Assembly (NCBI GenBank): GCA_021795275.1
Contig: JAJYPO010000096.1
Span: 1-8,264, forward strand
Source of the DNA: Nitrospirota bacterium
Lineage (GTDB): Bacteria > Nitrospirota_A > Leptospirillia > Leptospirillales > Leptospirillaceae
Direction: 5' to 3'
DNA length: 8,264 nucleotides
A program made the position numbers and the translations under genes. Below the pieces are notes generated by a model. It did not search any database, was not told where the DNA came from, and saw nothing but the letters and a program-made list of their open reading frames with translations. Below are positions 1 through 7,649 of the stretch, one piece after another. Each line of letters starts with the position of its first letter. The stretch's first letter is position 1.

Positions 1-1043
1 ATCTCCCGGATCTCCCGCGGGGCGAGCTCCAGAAGGGGCTCCACCACCTCTCCGGGCAGGGTGGGGTCGAAATGGGACCCCCAGGAGGAGGCCCGCAGAT
101 CCTCCCAGATCCGGGCGGCGATCTGCCGTTTTTCCTCGGGCGTGGGCGACGGCACGGTAAAGACCCGGAAGCGCGACAGGATGGGCGTGGGGATCGAGGC
201 GGGGTCGTTTCCCGCGGCCACCCACAAAAGGCGGGAGGCGTCGATCCGGATCGGACAGAACTCGTCCCGGAACTGCCGGGCCGACTCGGGCTCAAGCAGG
301 GTATAGAGGGTGTGGAGGGGAGAGCTCTCCCGGGTCTCCCGGGCCTTGTCGAGCTCGTCGAGGAAGATCAGGGGATTGCCGAGGCCGTGTCGGTAGGTGG
401 TGAGAAGGGAGAAGATCTCCCCCGCCTTGGCGTTGGACCAGGTGCTCGAGGAGCCGGAGAGGATCCATCCGGCGGTGGCCACCGCACAGTCGATCTTGGA
501 AGAGCTCGGGACGTTGAAGGCCTTCACCAGCCGCTGGAAGAAGCGGGTCTTCCCCACCCCCGGATCCCCCAGGAGAAGGAGCGGGGGAAAGGACAGCGTC
601 CCGTCCCCGGCCCGGGAGAGGATCACCGACTCCTCGAGGCACTCGATCACCCCGGCCCGGGCAAAATGGGGGAACTCGAGCCCCAGGTCGGAGACGGCCG
701 AGAACTCGGGGGCGGGGACCAGGGGGACGGTGAAAAGATCGGCGGGATTGTCGGGGATCTCCCGTTCGATGAGCCTCCGGAGGGTCTCCCGGACCCGCTC
801 GATTCCTTCGCCGGCACTCTCGAGCAAAAAGGTCCAGAACTCGAAGAGCTCTTCCGGATCAAAGAGACGAAGACGTTCGGGCGAGGGGATCCCTACCTGG
901 GGGAGAGCGGTCACCGCCCGATAGAAGACATCCCACTCGGGGAGGTCGGAGCGTTTCGTGGGGCAGACAAGGCGGGGAGGCGGAGACGGGGGCGCGATGG
1001 GGTGGCGAAAGAAGCGGTCAGCGGGGCGAGAGGCGGATGACAT
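1..1043 (-). CDS. Lon-like AAA+ ATPase, 3' end cut by window edge
   Basis: The frame is open without a stop from the ATG at 1043 to the left edge, giving 347 residues. The AAA+ core is clear: Walker A GDPGVGKT (residues 159-166, K165), Walker B LIFLDELDK (D229, E230), a sensor-1 region VAAGND with N279, and an ILSRFR segment with R291/R293 as candidate arginine-finger/sensor residues. The order and wording (DELDK, then LLEPES..QFRDEF, then the sensor Asn and SRF) match the ATPase module of Lon peptidases. However, only about 155 poorly conserved residues with a proline-rich start precede it, so the Lon N-terminal substrate domain is absent. Whether a protease domain follows lies outside the window; Lon-like ATPases without one are known. 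It probably remodels or unfolds a protein substrate in the cytoplasm. Start choice: GGAGGG (complement of 1053-1058) lies 9 bases upstream. It is divergent from the RHH gene. The family is secure; the substrate is unknown. Confidence 0.9.
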   Translation of the reverse strand, partial: MSSASRPADRFFRHPIAPPSPPPRLVCPTKRSDLPEWDVFYRAVTALPQVGIPSPERLRLFDPEELFEFWTFLLESAGEGIERVRETLRRLIEREIPDNPADLFTVPLVPAPEFSAVSDLGLEFPHFARAGVIECLEESVILSRAGDGTLSFPPLLLLGDPGVGKTRFFQRLVKAFNVPSSSKIDCAVATAGWILSGSSSTWSNAKAGEIFSLLTTYRHGLGNPLIFLDELDKARETRESSPLHTLYTLLEPESARQFRDEFCPIRIDASRLLWVAAGNDPASIPTPILSRFRVFTVPSPTPEEKRQIAARIWEDLRASSWGSHFDPTLPGEVVEPLLELAPREIRE

Positions 1044-1176
1044 GACCGAGATCCCTCCAGAAGAAAAACGGTCCGATGGGTTGTTAAACACTATGATATT
1101 ATATTACAGTCTAATGGACGAGGAGTCAAGGAAAGACTTTTTCTGTGCTAAGATCGAGGCACCCCAAGGAGCCCGA
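1044..1176. promoter_or_regulatory. Divergent intergenic control region with AT-rich island
   Basis: This 133-base gap separates two divergently read genes and must hold the promoters of both, unless the rightward gene starts earlier. Its centre (about 1081-1115) is strikingly AT-rich compared with the GC-rich flanks and contains several overlapping -10-like hexamers on the plus strand (TATGAT at 1092, TATATT at 1100), with TTGTTA at 1081. No -35/-10 pair with ideal 17-base spacing is convincing on either strand, so I do not fix a promoter. Ribosome sites are visible at both ends: GGAGGG for the leftward ATPase gene and AAGGAG (1166-1171) for the rightward gene. It is a plausible operator region for the neighbouring RHH protein, by inference only. 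Confidence 0.45.
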
Positions 1177-1830
1177 ATGACCGACGAGATCCCCCCTTCC
1201 CCCCCACCCAAGCCACCCGAGGCGGATCCCCCCCTCTATCTCGCCCTGGTGGGCCACCCCTCCCTCACGGAGTCCTCGCCCCGGAAGTTTCATCTGCTCC
1301 TGCCGGAGATGCTTGCCGACCGGATCGACAACCGGGTGGCCGGCTCCCGGAATACCGCCTTCATCGTGCTCCTCCAGGCCGGGCTCGACTTTTTTTGTGA
1401 CTATGCAGAGGTTCAGGTCTCCGCCGAGAGGAACATCACGACCTTGGGGTACGACATTCCGAGCCACCTTTCGGACGGTATTGCGAACTTTCTCGGCAAG
1501 ACGCCCCAAACGTCCACGTCCGAGGAGCCATGCCTCAAGGTCTGGGGGCGAATGGGAACCTTTTCCCGGAAACCCCATGCCCTGCTTCTCCCCATGCGGC
1601 TTGCCGACGCCATCGACGCGAAGACCGAAGGCGCGCGAAACAGCGTCTTCGTCGTTCTCCTTTCGGTGGGGATCGAGATCTTCCGGCAGCGGGCCTTGAA
1701 GGAGAAGACCGTGCCCATTGTGCGGGTGGGGGAGTTTTTTAAAGCCCAAGGGTATGATAAGAATGAAGCTCAGAAGAATGCAAAAGAGAAACTATCAAAT
1801 GATAATTTCACTCAAACTGACCCACCATGA
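1177..1830 (+). CDS. Tandem ribbon-helix-helix DNA-binding protein
   Basis: This 217-residue protein has two copies of one module. Copy 1 (residues 37-73) and copy 2 (133-169) align without gaps at 18 of 37 identical positions. Each reads as a short beta strand (HLLLP / ALLLP), a helix (LADRID / LADAID), a G-x-R-N turn and a second helix (FIVLLQAGL / FVVLLSVGI). That is the pattern of the MetJ/Arc ribbon-helix-helix superfamily, which normally binds DNA as a dimer of separate chains; here one chain could form the whole two-stranded ribbon. Residues 5-19 are proline-rich and the C-terminal 40 residues are polar and charged. The expected role is sequence-specific DNA binding, as a repressor or an antitoxin-like or plasmid-type regulator. 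The start at 1177 is chosen for AAGGAG 5 bases upstream; in-frame ATGs at 1093 and 1114 lack a good site and lie in the AT-rich control region. The fold is inferred from pattern, not from a profile search. Confidence 0.8.
   Translation: MTDEIPPSPPPKPPEADPPLYLALVGHPSLTESSPRKFHLLLPEMLADRIDNRVAGSRNTAFIVLLQAGLDFFCDYAEVQVSAERNITTLGYDIPSHLSDGIANFLGKTPQTSTSEEPCLKVWGRMGTFSRKPHALLLPMRLADAIDAKTEGARNSVFVVLLSVGIEIFRQRALKEKTVPIVRVGEFFKAQGYDKNEAQKNAKEKLSNDNFTQTDPP
1285..1683 (+). repeat. Internal protein-level duplication in the RHH gene
   Basis: Codons for residues 37-73 (1285-1395) and 133-169 (1573-1683) encode the same 37-residue module, 96 residues apart, with 18 identical positions and many conservative changes (I/V, L/I, D/E, S/A). 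Just before each copy there is also a loosely similar stretch. At DNA level the copies are too diverged to be a recent duplication, so the two-module design appears old and retained. Confidence 0.8.
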
Positions 1831-1856
1831 AGTCAGACTCAAAGAGATCCGAGTTG

Positions 1857-1875
1857 TGACCTGAAAATCTGGTCA
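1857..1875. repeat. Inverted repeat TGACC-N9-GGTCA, possible operator
   Basis: Perfect five-base arms (1857-1861 and 1871-1875) flank a nine-base centre that itself contains two further matched pairs (GA..TC) around AAA, interrupted by a T-T mismatch. It lies in the 91-base gap after the RHH gene and 47 bases ahead of the GTG start of the methyltransferase-like gene. No run of T follows directly, so it does not look like an intrinsic terminator. An operator for a dimeric or pseudo-dimeric regulator is possible, but an arm of this length can occur by chance. Confidence 0.35.
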
Positions 1876-1921
1876 GTTTCGTGAAATCCAACATTTTTAT
1901 GGTTTTTATCCGGGAGTCAGT

Positions 1922-2605
1922 GTGGCTTTTACGTTAAAGGAAATCGTGCCTTGGGGGCGATCCTTTTTTGAATATCAAAAGATGTTCGCCTTAACGGAGT
2001 CTGATCTTAAAGAAAAGATCTTGGGCTGTGCGGATGGCCCCGCCAGCTTTAACGCCGGACTGACCGCTAAAGGAGGGGAGATCGTATCGATCGATCCTCT
2101 CTACAGGTTTTCTCAAGAAGGGATCCGGGAACGAATCGACCAGGTCTTTGGAACCGTTCTTGAGGAAACCCGTAAGAATGCCCACGAGTTTATATGGACC
2201 AGCATCTCCTCCGTGGACCATTTGGGAGAGATCCGACGGGAGGCCATGGAAGCATTCTTGGAGGATTATCCCCGAGGGGTTGAAGAGGGACGATACCTCG
2301 ACAATTCTCTTCCGGAACTTCCTTTCAATTCTGGAGAATTCGGCCTTGCCGTATGTTCCCATTATTTGTTTCTTTACAGTCCCCATCTTTCCCTTGATTT
2401 CCATCTCCAGTCGATCCGGGAGCTTTGTCGGGTTGCCCGGAAGGTGAGAATATTCCCGCTTCTCGAGCTGGGAGCGATCCCTTCCCGACATCTGGAATCT
2501 GTCATTGATTGTTTGACTCGGGAAGAGTATCGAGTCGCAGTAGAAGCAGTCCCTTACGAATTCCAGCGGGGAGGAAACCGCATGATGTGTATTGAGGGAC
2601 CATGA
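1922..2605 (+). CDS. Small class I SAM-dependent methyltransferase-like protein
   Basis: This 227-residue cytoplasmic protein has the start of a Rossmann-type methyltransferase fold: a glycine-rich motif I, ILGCADGPASFN (residues 33-44), followed by an acidic strand end VSIDPLY (D58), which would hold the SAM ribose. Later a strand LAVCSHYLFLYS (142-153) sits where motif IV is expected, and VRIFPLLELG follows further on. This matches my memory of a widespread family of uncharacterised bacterial SAM-dependent methyltransferases of about this length. It has no NPPY-type motif, so it is unlikely to be a DNA adenine methylase, and its substrate is unknown. The start is GTG, supported by GGGAG (1912-1916) 5 bases upstream; the ATG at 1899 is out of frame. 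The gene ends 68 bases before the restriction-modification gene with no clear terminator between, so co-transcription is plausible. Confidence 0.85.
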   Translation: MAFTLKEIVPWGRSFFEYQKMFALTESDLKEKILGCADGPASFNAGLTAKGGEIVSIDPLYRFSQEGIRERIDQVFGTVLEETRKNAHEFIWTSISSVDHLGEIRREAMEAFLEDYPRGVEEGRYLDNSLPELPFNSGEFGLAVCSHYLFLYSPHLSLDFHLQSIRELCRVARKVRIFPLLELGAIPSRHLESVIDCLTREEYRVAVEAVPYEFQRGGNRMMCIEGP

Positions 2606-2673
2606 GGGAAATTAAAAGGGGTTGAAGGTAGAGAGACTGATGGTTCCATCTGACAATTAAAACAGGAGATGAT

Positions 2674-5600
2674 ATGCGAATCGAAGACGTTCTGGAAAGG
2701 CTTCGCCATGACGCACGTGATAAACGAGCCCTTGGGGATTCCTTCGAACGCCTGATTCGCTCCTTTCTCAAAGCCGCTCCGGAATATGCTCACCGATTCC
2801 AGGCAGTCTGGCTCTGGAAGGATTGCCCTCACCTCGCTGAATGGGGGTTCACGGCTCAAGACAAAGGGATCGACCTCGTCGCATTGGATGAGGAAGGCTT
2901 TGTCGCCATCCAGTGCAAGTTTTACGAGCCGAATGAATATCTGAACAGGCCTGAACTCGAAAATTTCATATCCTTTTCAGGAAAAGCCCATCCCGGAACA
3001 ACCCGCCCCATCTTCTCGCGCCGGATCGTGGTTTCGACGACAGAAAACTGGAGTGCCCACGCGGAAGACCTCCTTCTCGATCAAACCATTCCGGTATCCC
3101 GAATCAACCTGGTCAACCTCGAAGAGAGCGGGGTGGACTGGGGGCAGTTCGTCTCACCAGATGCCCCGCTTCTGCTCCTTCCCAGGAAATCCCTTCGTCC
3201 CTATCAGGAAAGTGCCAAATCCGACGTCTTGGAGGGACTGAAAAACAATTCTCGTGGAAAGCTCATCATGGCCTGCGGGACGGGAAAAACGCTCACGGGC
3301 CTCCGGATCGTCGAGAAGGTCGTTCCCCGCGGCGGGAGCGTCCTTTTCGCCGTTCCGTCGATCACCCTTTTGTCCCAGACCCTCCGGGAATGGGCCCGTG
3401 AATCCCTGGTTCCGATGCGCTTCTTCGCCGTCTGTTCGGATACCCGGATCGGAAAAGACGAAGAGGACCTCCGGGTCTATGACCTTGCCTACCCGGCCAC
3501 GACGGATCCGGAAAAACTGACCCGGCATGCCTCTAAACCCTATCAGGACGGAATCACGGCCATTTTGACCACCTACCAGTCCATGGAGGTGATCCGGGAA
3601 GCCCAAGGAAAGGGTCTTTCCGGATTCGATTTCGTCCTGTGCGACGAGGCCCACCGGACAACCGGGATCGAACTGTCCTATGAGGCCAAGGAAAGCGTCA
3701 TCGCCCGGAAAAAACAGAAAGCCGAAAAAGAGGGCGGGAGCTATACCCCCCAATCGATGGCGGGACAGCTCTCTTCCTTCATGATGGTTCACGAGGATTC
3801 CTACGTCCAGGCCAGGAAGCGTCTCTACATGACGGCCACTCCCCGGATCTTCACCGAAAAAACAAAGAAGAGAGCCAGCGAAAATGAGGCCCTTGTCTAC
3901 TCCATGGATGATGAGACGCGCTTTGGCCCGACCCTCCACACCCTGAGCTTCGGCCAGGCCGTCCAGCAAGGGATCCTGTCGGACTTCAAGGTGATCATCG
4001 TGGCCATGACCGACGAGCGAATGCAGGAGCTGGCCAACGCCTACACCCTCGAGAGCGGAAAAGCGATCCAGGCGCGGTTCGCGGCCAAGATCGTGGGGGC
4101 CTGGAAAGCCCTGGCCAAGGAGGGCGTCACCTCGGACGATGGCCGGCCGGCCTTCGACCCCGGGGATCCTCCCATGAAGAGCGGGGTGGCCTTTTCCCAC
4201 ACCATCAAAAGCTCGCGTGAACTGGCCGCATGTTTTCAGGAGGTCGTAAACCTTTATCTCGACAACCATGGTGATGGGTTGACCTGTCATTTCGAACATG
4301 TGGACGGCGGGATGAACATCGACCGCCGGCTGGAGCGGATCAGTTGGCTCGATGCGGCCCCGGAGGCCTCCAACGAGTGCCGTGTCTTGACCAATGCCCG
4401 GTGCCTGTCGGAGGGGGTCGATGTTCCCTCTCTGGATTCCGTTCTCTTCTTCGACGCCCGGGATTCTATGGTCGATGTGGTCCAAAGCGTCGGCCGGGTC
4501 ATGCGGAAAAGTCCCGGGAAGAAATACGGCTACATCATCCTGCCCGTCGGGATCCCGTCCGATCAAATCGCCGACCTCGATGCCTTCATCGAGAACGACC
4601 CGCAATTCAAGAACATCTGGAAAGTCCTGAAGGCCCTCCGGGCCCACGATGAACGGTTAGTGGACGATTCGGAATACCGGAAGAGAATCTCCGTCATCAC
4701 AGGAGACGACCGGGAGAGGGACACGAAAAAATCCTCCTCCGAAATCCCCTCCTTGGATTTCCCTCCGATCCCCGTCGACCAGCTCGGAGAGGCGGTTTAC
4801 GGAGTCATTCCCCAGAAGATGGGGGATCGGGAATACTGGCAGGATTGGTCACGGGACGTGGCCAGGACCGCCGAAACGATCGAGGCCCGGGTGATCGATG
4901 TTCTGAAGGATCCGGAGGCGAAATCCGCCCTCGAGGATTTCGGGAAAGAAATTCGCCTCACCATGAATCCGACGGTCAGCGATCAGGATATTGTCGATAT
5001 GCTGGTCCAGCACATCATCACCCACCCGGTCTTCGAGGCCCTGTTCCCAAGCCAATCCTTCATCGACAGCAACCCCATGTCCCAGGCCATGCAGCGAATC
5101 CTCTGGATTTTCGACAGGCACGGGCTCCATGGAGAAACCTCCGGCCTTGACAAGTTCTACCAGAACGTGCGGGAAAGGGTGGCCCTGGCCAAGAGCGACA
5201 AGTCCCGCCAGGACGTGATCCGGAACCTCTACGACACCTTCTTCCAGGCGGCATTCCCCAAATTGGCGGATCGTCTGGGGATCGTCTACACCCCGGTCGA
5301 GGTGGTGGACTTCATCATCAATAGCGCCGACTTTGCCCTGAAACAGGAATTTGGGGTAGGACTTTCGGATTCCGGTGTCAATATCTTGGACCCCTTTGCC
5401 GGCACGGGAACCTTCCTGTCCCGCCTGATCCAGAGCGGGATCATTCCAGCCGAACGGCTTCCCGAAAAATACCGGAACGAGCTGCATGCCACGGAAATCG
5501 TCCTTCTGGCCTATTACATCGCCTCCCTCAACATCGAGTCAGCCTATCTCCAGGCGACCAGGGAAAGCCTTCCTTTCTCCGGGATGGTCCTGGGGGACAC

Positions 5601-7581
5601 CTTCCAGATGGGGGAAGATGGAAAGTCTAGGGTGTTTCCCAAGTTCCTCGAGGAGAACAGCGCCCGGGCACACCGACAAAACCAGGCCGATATCCGGGTC
5701 ATCATCGGGAATCCCCCCTATCGGGCCAACCAGGGGGATTCCAACCAGAACAACCAGAATCTTTCCTACGAAAAACTGGACAAAAGCATTCGGGACACCT
5801 ATGCGGCCGGATCCACTGCCGTCAACAAGAACAGCCTCTACGACAGCTACATCCGGGCCTTCCGTTGGGCCAGCAATCGGATCAGAAAACAGGGCGTGAT
5901 CTGCTACGTCACCAATGGGGGCTGGATCGACGGAAATACCATGGACGGGTTCCGAAAGACGCTGGCCGAGGAGTTCACGAGCCTCTATGTGTTCAATTTG
6001 AGGGGGAATGCCAGAACCCAAGGAGAATCACGCCGAAAAGAGGCCGGAAATGTTTTTGAATCTGGAAGCCGGGCCCCGATCGCGATCACTCTTTTGGTGA
6101 AGAACCCTGAGAAAAAAGATTTCTGCGAGATCCACTACCACGATATTGGGGATTACCTGAGCCGGGAAGAGAAACTGGGAAAGATTGTGGAATTTGAAAG
6201 CATCGAAAAGGTTCCCTGGGAGAAGATTATTCCCAACGCACATCACGACTGGATCAATCAAAGAGGAGACGATTTCGACGATTTCATCCCTCTTGATGAA
6301 TCGCCAAACGCCATTTTTAAGATGCGTTCCAGAGGCGTTGAAACCAGTCGCGATGTATGGGTCTACAACCTCAGCAAAGCCGCCCTGGAAGAAAATATTC
6401 ACCGGATGATCGATTTCTACAATTCCCAGGTGGATTCCTTGAGCGGAAAATGCCAGGAAGAAGGAAAAAACGCGGAGAAGAAAGCACAAGAACTGATAGA
6501 TACGGATCCCAAAAAGATCAAGTGGACAAGAGGACTGATTAAAGATATTGCTCAAGGGAAAAAGGGCAAGTTTCAGGCGGAAGAAGTTGGAATATCACTT
6601 TATCGTCCCTTCTGTAAATCATGGATTTATTACAATCGCCAATTTAACGAGTATTTTAAGGAAAAATTGTTTCCCTCTCCCCATCACGAAAACCTTGCTA
6701 TTTCAGTGACGGCTGCAGGGGAAAATAAAGATTTTGCTTGCCTGATTGTGAACGTTATCCCTGATCTTCATTTGTTGGCAACCACCCAGTGTTTTCCTCT
6801 TTACCTCTATGAACCGAAATCCGGCCGAAAAAACAGCATGGCTCATCTTCTCAAAGAAGAATCACCAGAAGAGAATCTCGTCAAAAAGGACGCCATTACG
6901 GATTCGGCTCTTACCTGCTTCCGAGACCACTACCAGGACCGGAAAATATCCAAGGAGGACCTTTTCTATTACGTCTACGGGGTGCTTCATTCTCCGGAAT
7001 ACCGGGACCGGTATGCGGCCGACCTGAAAAAAATGCTCCCTCGTATTCCCTTTGAACCAAACTTTTGGACCTTCTCGAAAGCTGGACGTGAGCTTGCCTC
7101 CTGGCACCTGAACTATGAAACCGTGGATCCCTGGAAGGATGTGAACGTCGCAATCCCCCAAGCCGGAAAAACCAAGTCTTCGGAAGACCTCTACCGGGTC
7201 ACGAAAATGCGGTTTGGAAGACTGGTGGGAGGAGAAACTGACAAGACGGTGATTCAATTCAACGAGGACGTTACGATCTCGGGAATCCCTCTCGCAGCAT
7301 ACGAATATGTCGTCAACGGAAAGCCGGCGATCGAATGGATTATGGAGCAGTATCAGGTTTTCACCGACAAGGAGAGCGGGATCCGGAACGATCCTAACTT
7401 TTGGTGCAAGGAGCATGGAGATCCGCGCTATATCTTCAATTTGCTCTTGCGGATCATCCGGGTCAGCCAGGAGACGATCCGGATTGTTAAGGGACTACCA
7501 TCGTTGGGGGCAAATGATAATCGAAGCTACGAAACCTCATTCGCTGGGGGAGAGGCAATCGCTGCGGAAGATGGACCCTGA
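2674..7581 (+). CDS. Type ISP single-polypeptide restriction-modification enzyme
   Basis: The 1635 residues carry all restriction and modification activities in one chain, like LlaGI and LlaBIII (a little under 1600 residues). In order: an Mrr-like PD-(D/E)xK nuclease (about 1-160; E25, D67 in GIDLVA, Q80-C-K82); an SF2 helicase/translocase (about 180-700) with Walker A MACGTGKT (K205), DEAH box 324-327, motif III TAT 387-389 and motif VI QSVGRVMR (Q604, R608, R611); a helical coupler (about 720-865); a gamma-class N6-adenine methyltransferase with IVYTP (870-874, motif X region), DPFAGTGTF (906-914, motif I) and NPPY (1013-1016, motif IV); and a C-terminal target recognition domain (about 1200-1635). 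The known family recognises an asymmetric site, methylates adenine on one strand, and cleaves unmodified DNA after ATP-driven translocation and collision of two enzymes. All visible catalytic motifs are intact and there is no frameshift, so it is probably active. The start is supported by AGGAG 5 bases upstream. The recognition sequence cannot be read from the protein. Confidence 0.96.
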   Translation: MRIEDVLERLRHDARDKRALGDSFERLIRSFLKAAPEYAHRFQAVWLWKDCPHLAEWGFTAQDKGIDLVALDEEGFVAIQCKFYEPNEYLNRPELENFISFSGKAHPGTTRPIFSRRIVVSTTENWSAHAEDLLLDQTIPVSRINLVNLEESGVDWGQFVSPDAPLLLLPRKSLRPYQESAKSDVLEGLKNNSRGKLIMACGTGKTLTGLRIVEKVVPRGGSVLFAVPSITLLSQTLREWARESLVPMRFFAVCSDTRIGKDEEDLRVYDLAYPATTDPEKLTRHASKPYQDGITAILTTYQSMEVIREAQGKGLSGFDFVLCDEAHRTTGIELSYEAKESVIARKKQKAEKEGGSYTPQSMAGQLSSFMMVHEDSYVQARKRLYMTATPRIFTEKTKKRASENEALVYSMDDETRFGPTLHTLSFGQAVQQGILSDFKVIIVAMTDERMQELANAYTLESGKAIQARFAAKIVGAWKALAKEGVTSDDGRPAFDPGDPPMKSGVAFSHTIKSSRELAACFQEVVNLYLDNHGDGLTCHFEHVDGGMNIDRRLERISWLDAAPEASNECRVLTNARCLSEGVDVPSLDSVLFFDARDSMVDVVQSVGRVMRKSPGKKYGYIILPVGIPSDQIADLDAFIENDPQFKNIWKVLKALRAHDERLVDDSEYRKRISVITGDDRERDTKKSSSEIPSLDFPPIPVDQLGEAVYGVIPQKMGDREYWQDWSRDVARTAETIEARVIDVLKDPEAKSALEDFGKEIRLTMNPTVSDQDIVDMLVQHIITHPVFEALFPSQSFIDSNPMSQAMQRILWIFDRHGLHGETSGLDKFYQNVRERVALAKSDKSRQDVIRNLYDTFFQAAFPKLADRLGIVYTPVEVVDFIINSADFALKQEFGVGLSDSGVNILDPFAGTGTFLSRLIQSGIIPAERLPEKYRNELHATEIVLLAYYIASLNIESAYLQATRESLPFSGMVLGDTFQMGEDGKSRVFPKFLEENSARAHRQNQADIRVIIGNPPYRANQGDSNQNNQNLSYEKLDKSIRDTYAAGSTAVNKNSLYDSYIRAFRWASNRIRKQGVICYVTNGGWIDGNTMDGFRKTLAEEFTSLYVFNLRGNARTQGESRRKEAGNVFESGSRAPIAITLLVKNPEKKDFCEIHYHDIGDYLSREEKLGKIVEFESIEKVPWEKIIPNAHHDWINQRGDDFDDFIPLDESPNAIFKMRSRGVETSRDVWVYNLSKAALEENIHRMIDFYNSQVDSLSGKCQEEGKNAEKKAQELIDTDPKKIKWTRGLIKDIAQGKKGKFQAEEVGISLYRPFCKSWIYYNRQFNEYFKEKLFPSPHHENLAISVTAAGENKDFACLIVNVIPDLHLLATTQCFPLYLYEPKSGRKNSMAHLLKEESPEENLVKKDAITDSALTCFRDHYQDRKISKEDLFYYVYGVLHSPEYRDRYAADLKKMLPRIPFEPNFWTFSKAGRELASWHLNYETVDPWKDVNVAIPQAGKTKSSEDLYRVTKMRFGRLVGGETDKTVIQFNEDVTISGIPLAAYEYVVNGKPAIEWIMEQYQVFTDKESGIRNDPNFWCKEHGDPRYIFNLLLRIIRVSQETIRIVKGLPSLGANDNRSYETSFAGGEAIAAEDGP

Positions 7582-7649
7582 CTTATGTCCAAGATAAAGA
7601 GGGCTTTAAGAAAGTTATACTTTAGGGGAAAAAATGAATAAGAATTTAT

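Noticed and set aside
72..1040. Long open frame on the plus strand, 322 codons
   Set aside because: It is antisense to the Lon-like ATPase, whose Walker A, Walker B and sensor motifs are clear. The plus frame is a low-complexity glycine, proline and glutamate-rich product typical of GC-rich antisense shadows.
1124..1145. AGTC-N7-GACT followed by T residues as a terminator or attenuator
   Set aside because: The stem has only four pairs, too weak for a terminator, and it sits between a likely promoter and the start of the RHH gene.
958..1176. Longer N-terminus for the tandem RHH protein (starts at 958, 1093 or 1114)
   Set aside because: The extension from 958 would overlap the divergent ATPase gene and all of it runs through the AT-rich control region. 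None of these starts has a good ribosome site, whereas the ATG at 1177 has AAGGAG at 5 bases.
3154..4647. Minus-strand open frame of 497 codons
   Set aside because: It lies wholly antisense to the helicase part of the restriction-modification gene and shows no domain pattern. GC-rich codon use in the real gene leaves few stops on the other strand.
7585..7641. Tiny 18-codon basic ORF (MSKIKRALRKLYFRGKNE) after the restriction gene
   Set aside because: It has no ribosome site and starts only 3 bases after the previous stop. This length is expected by chance in AT-rich sequence.
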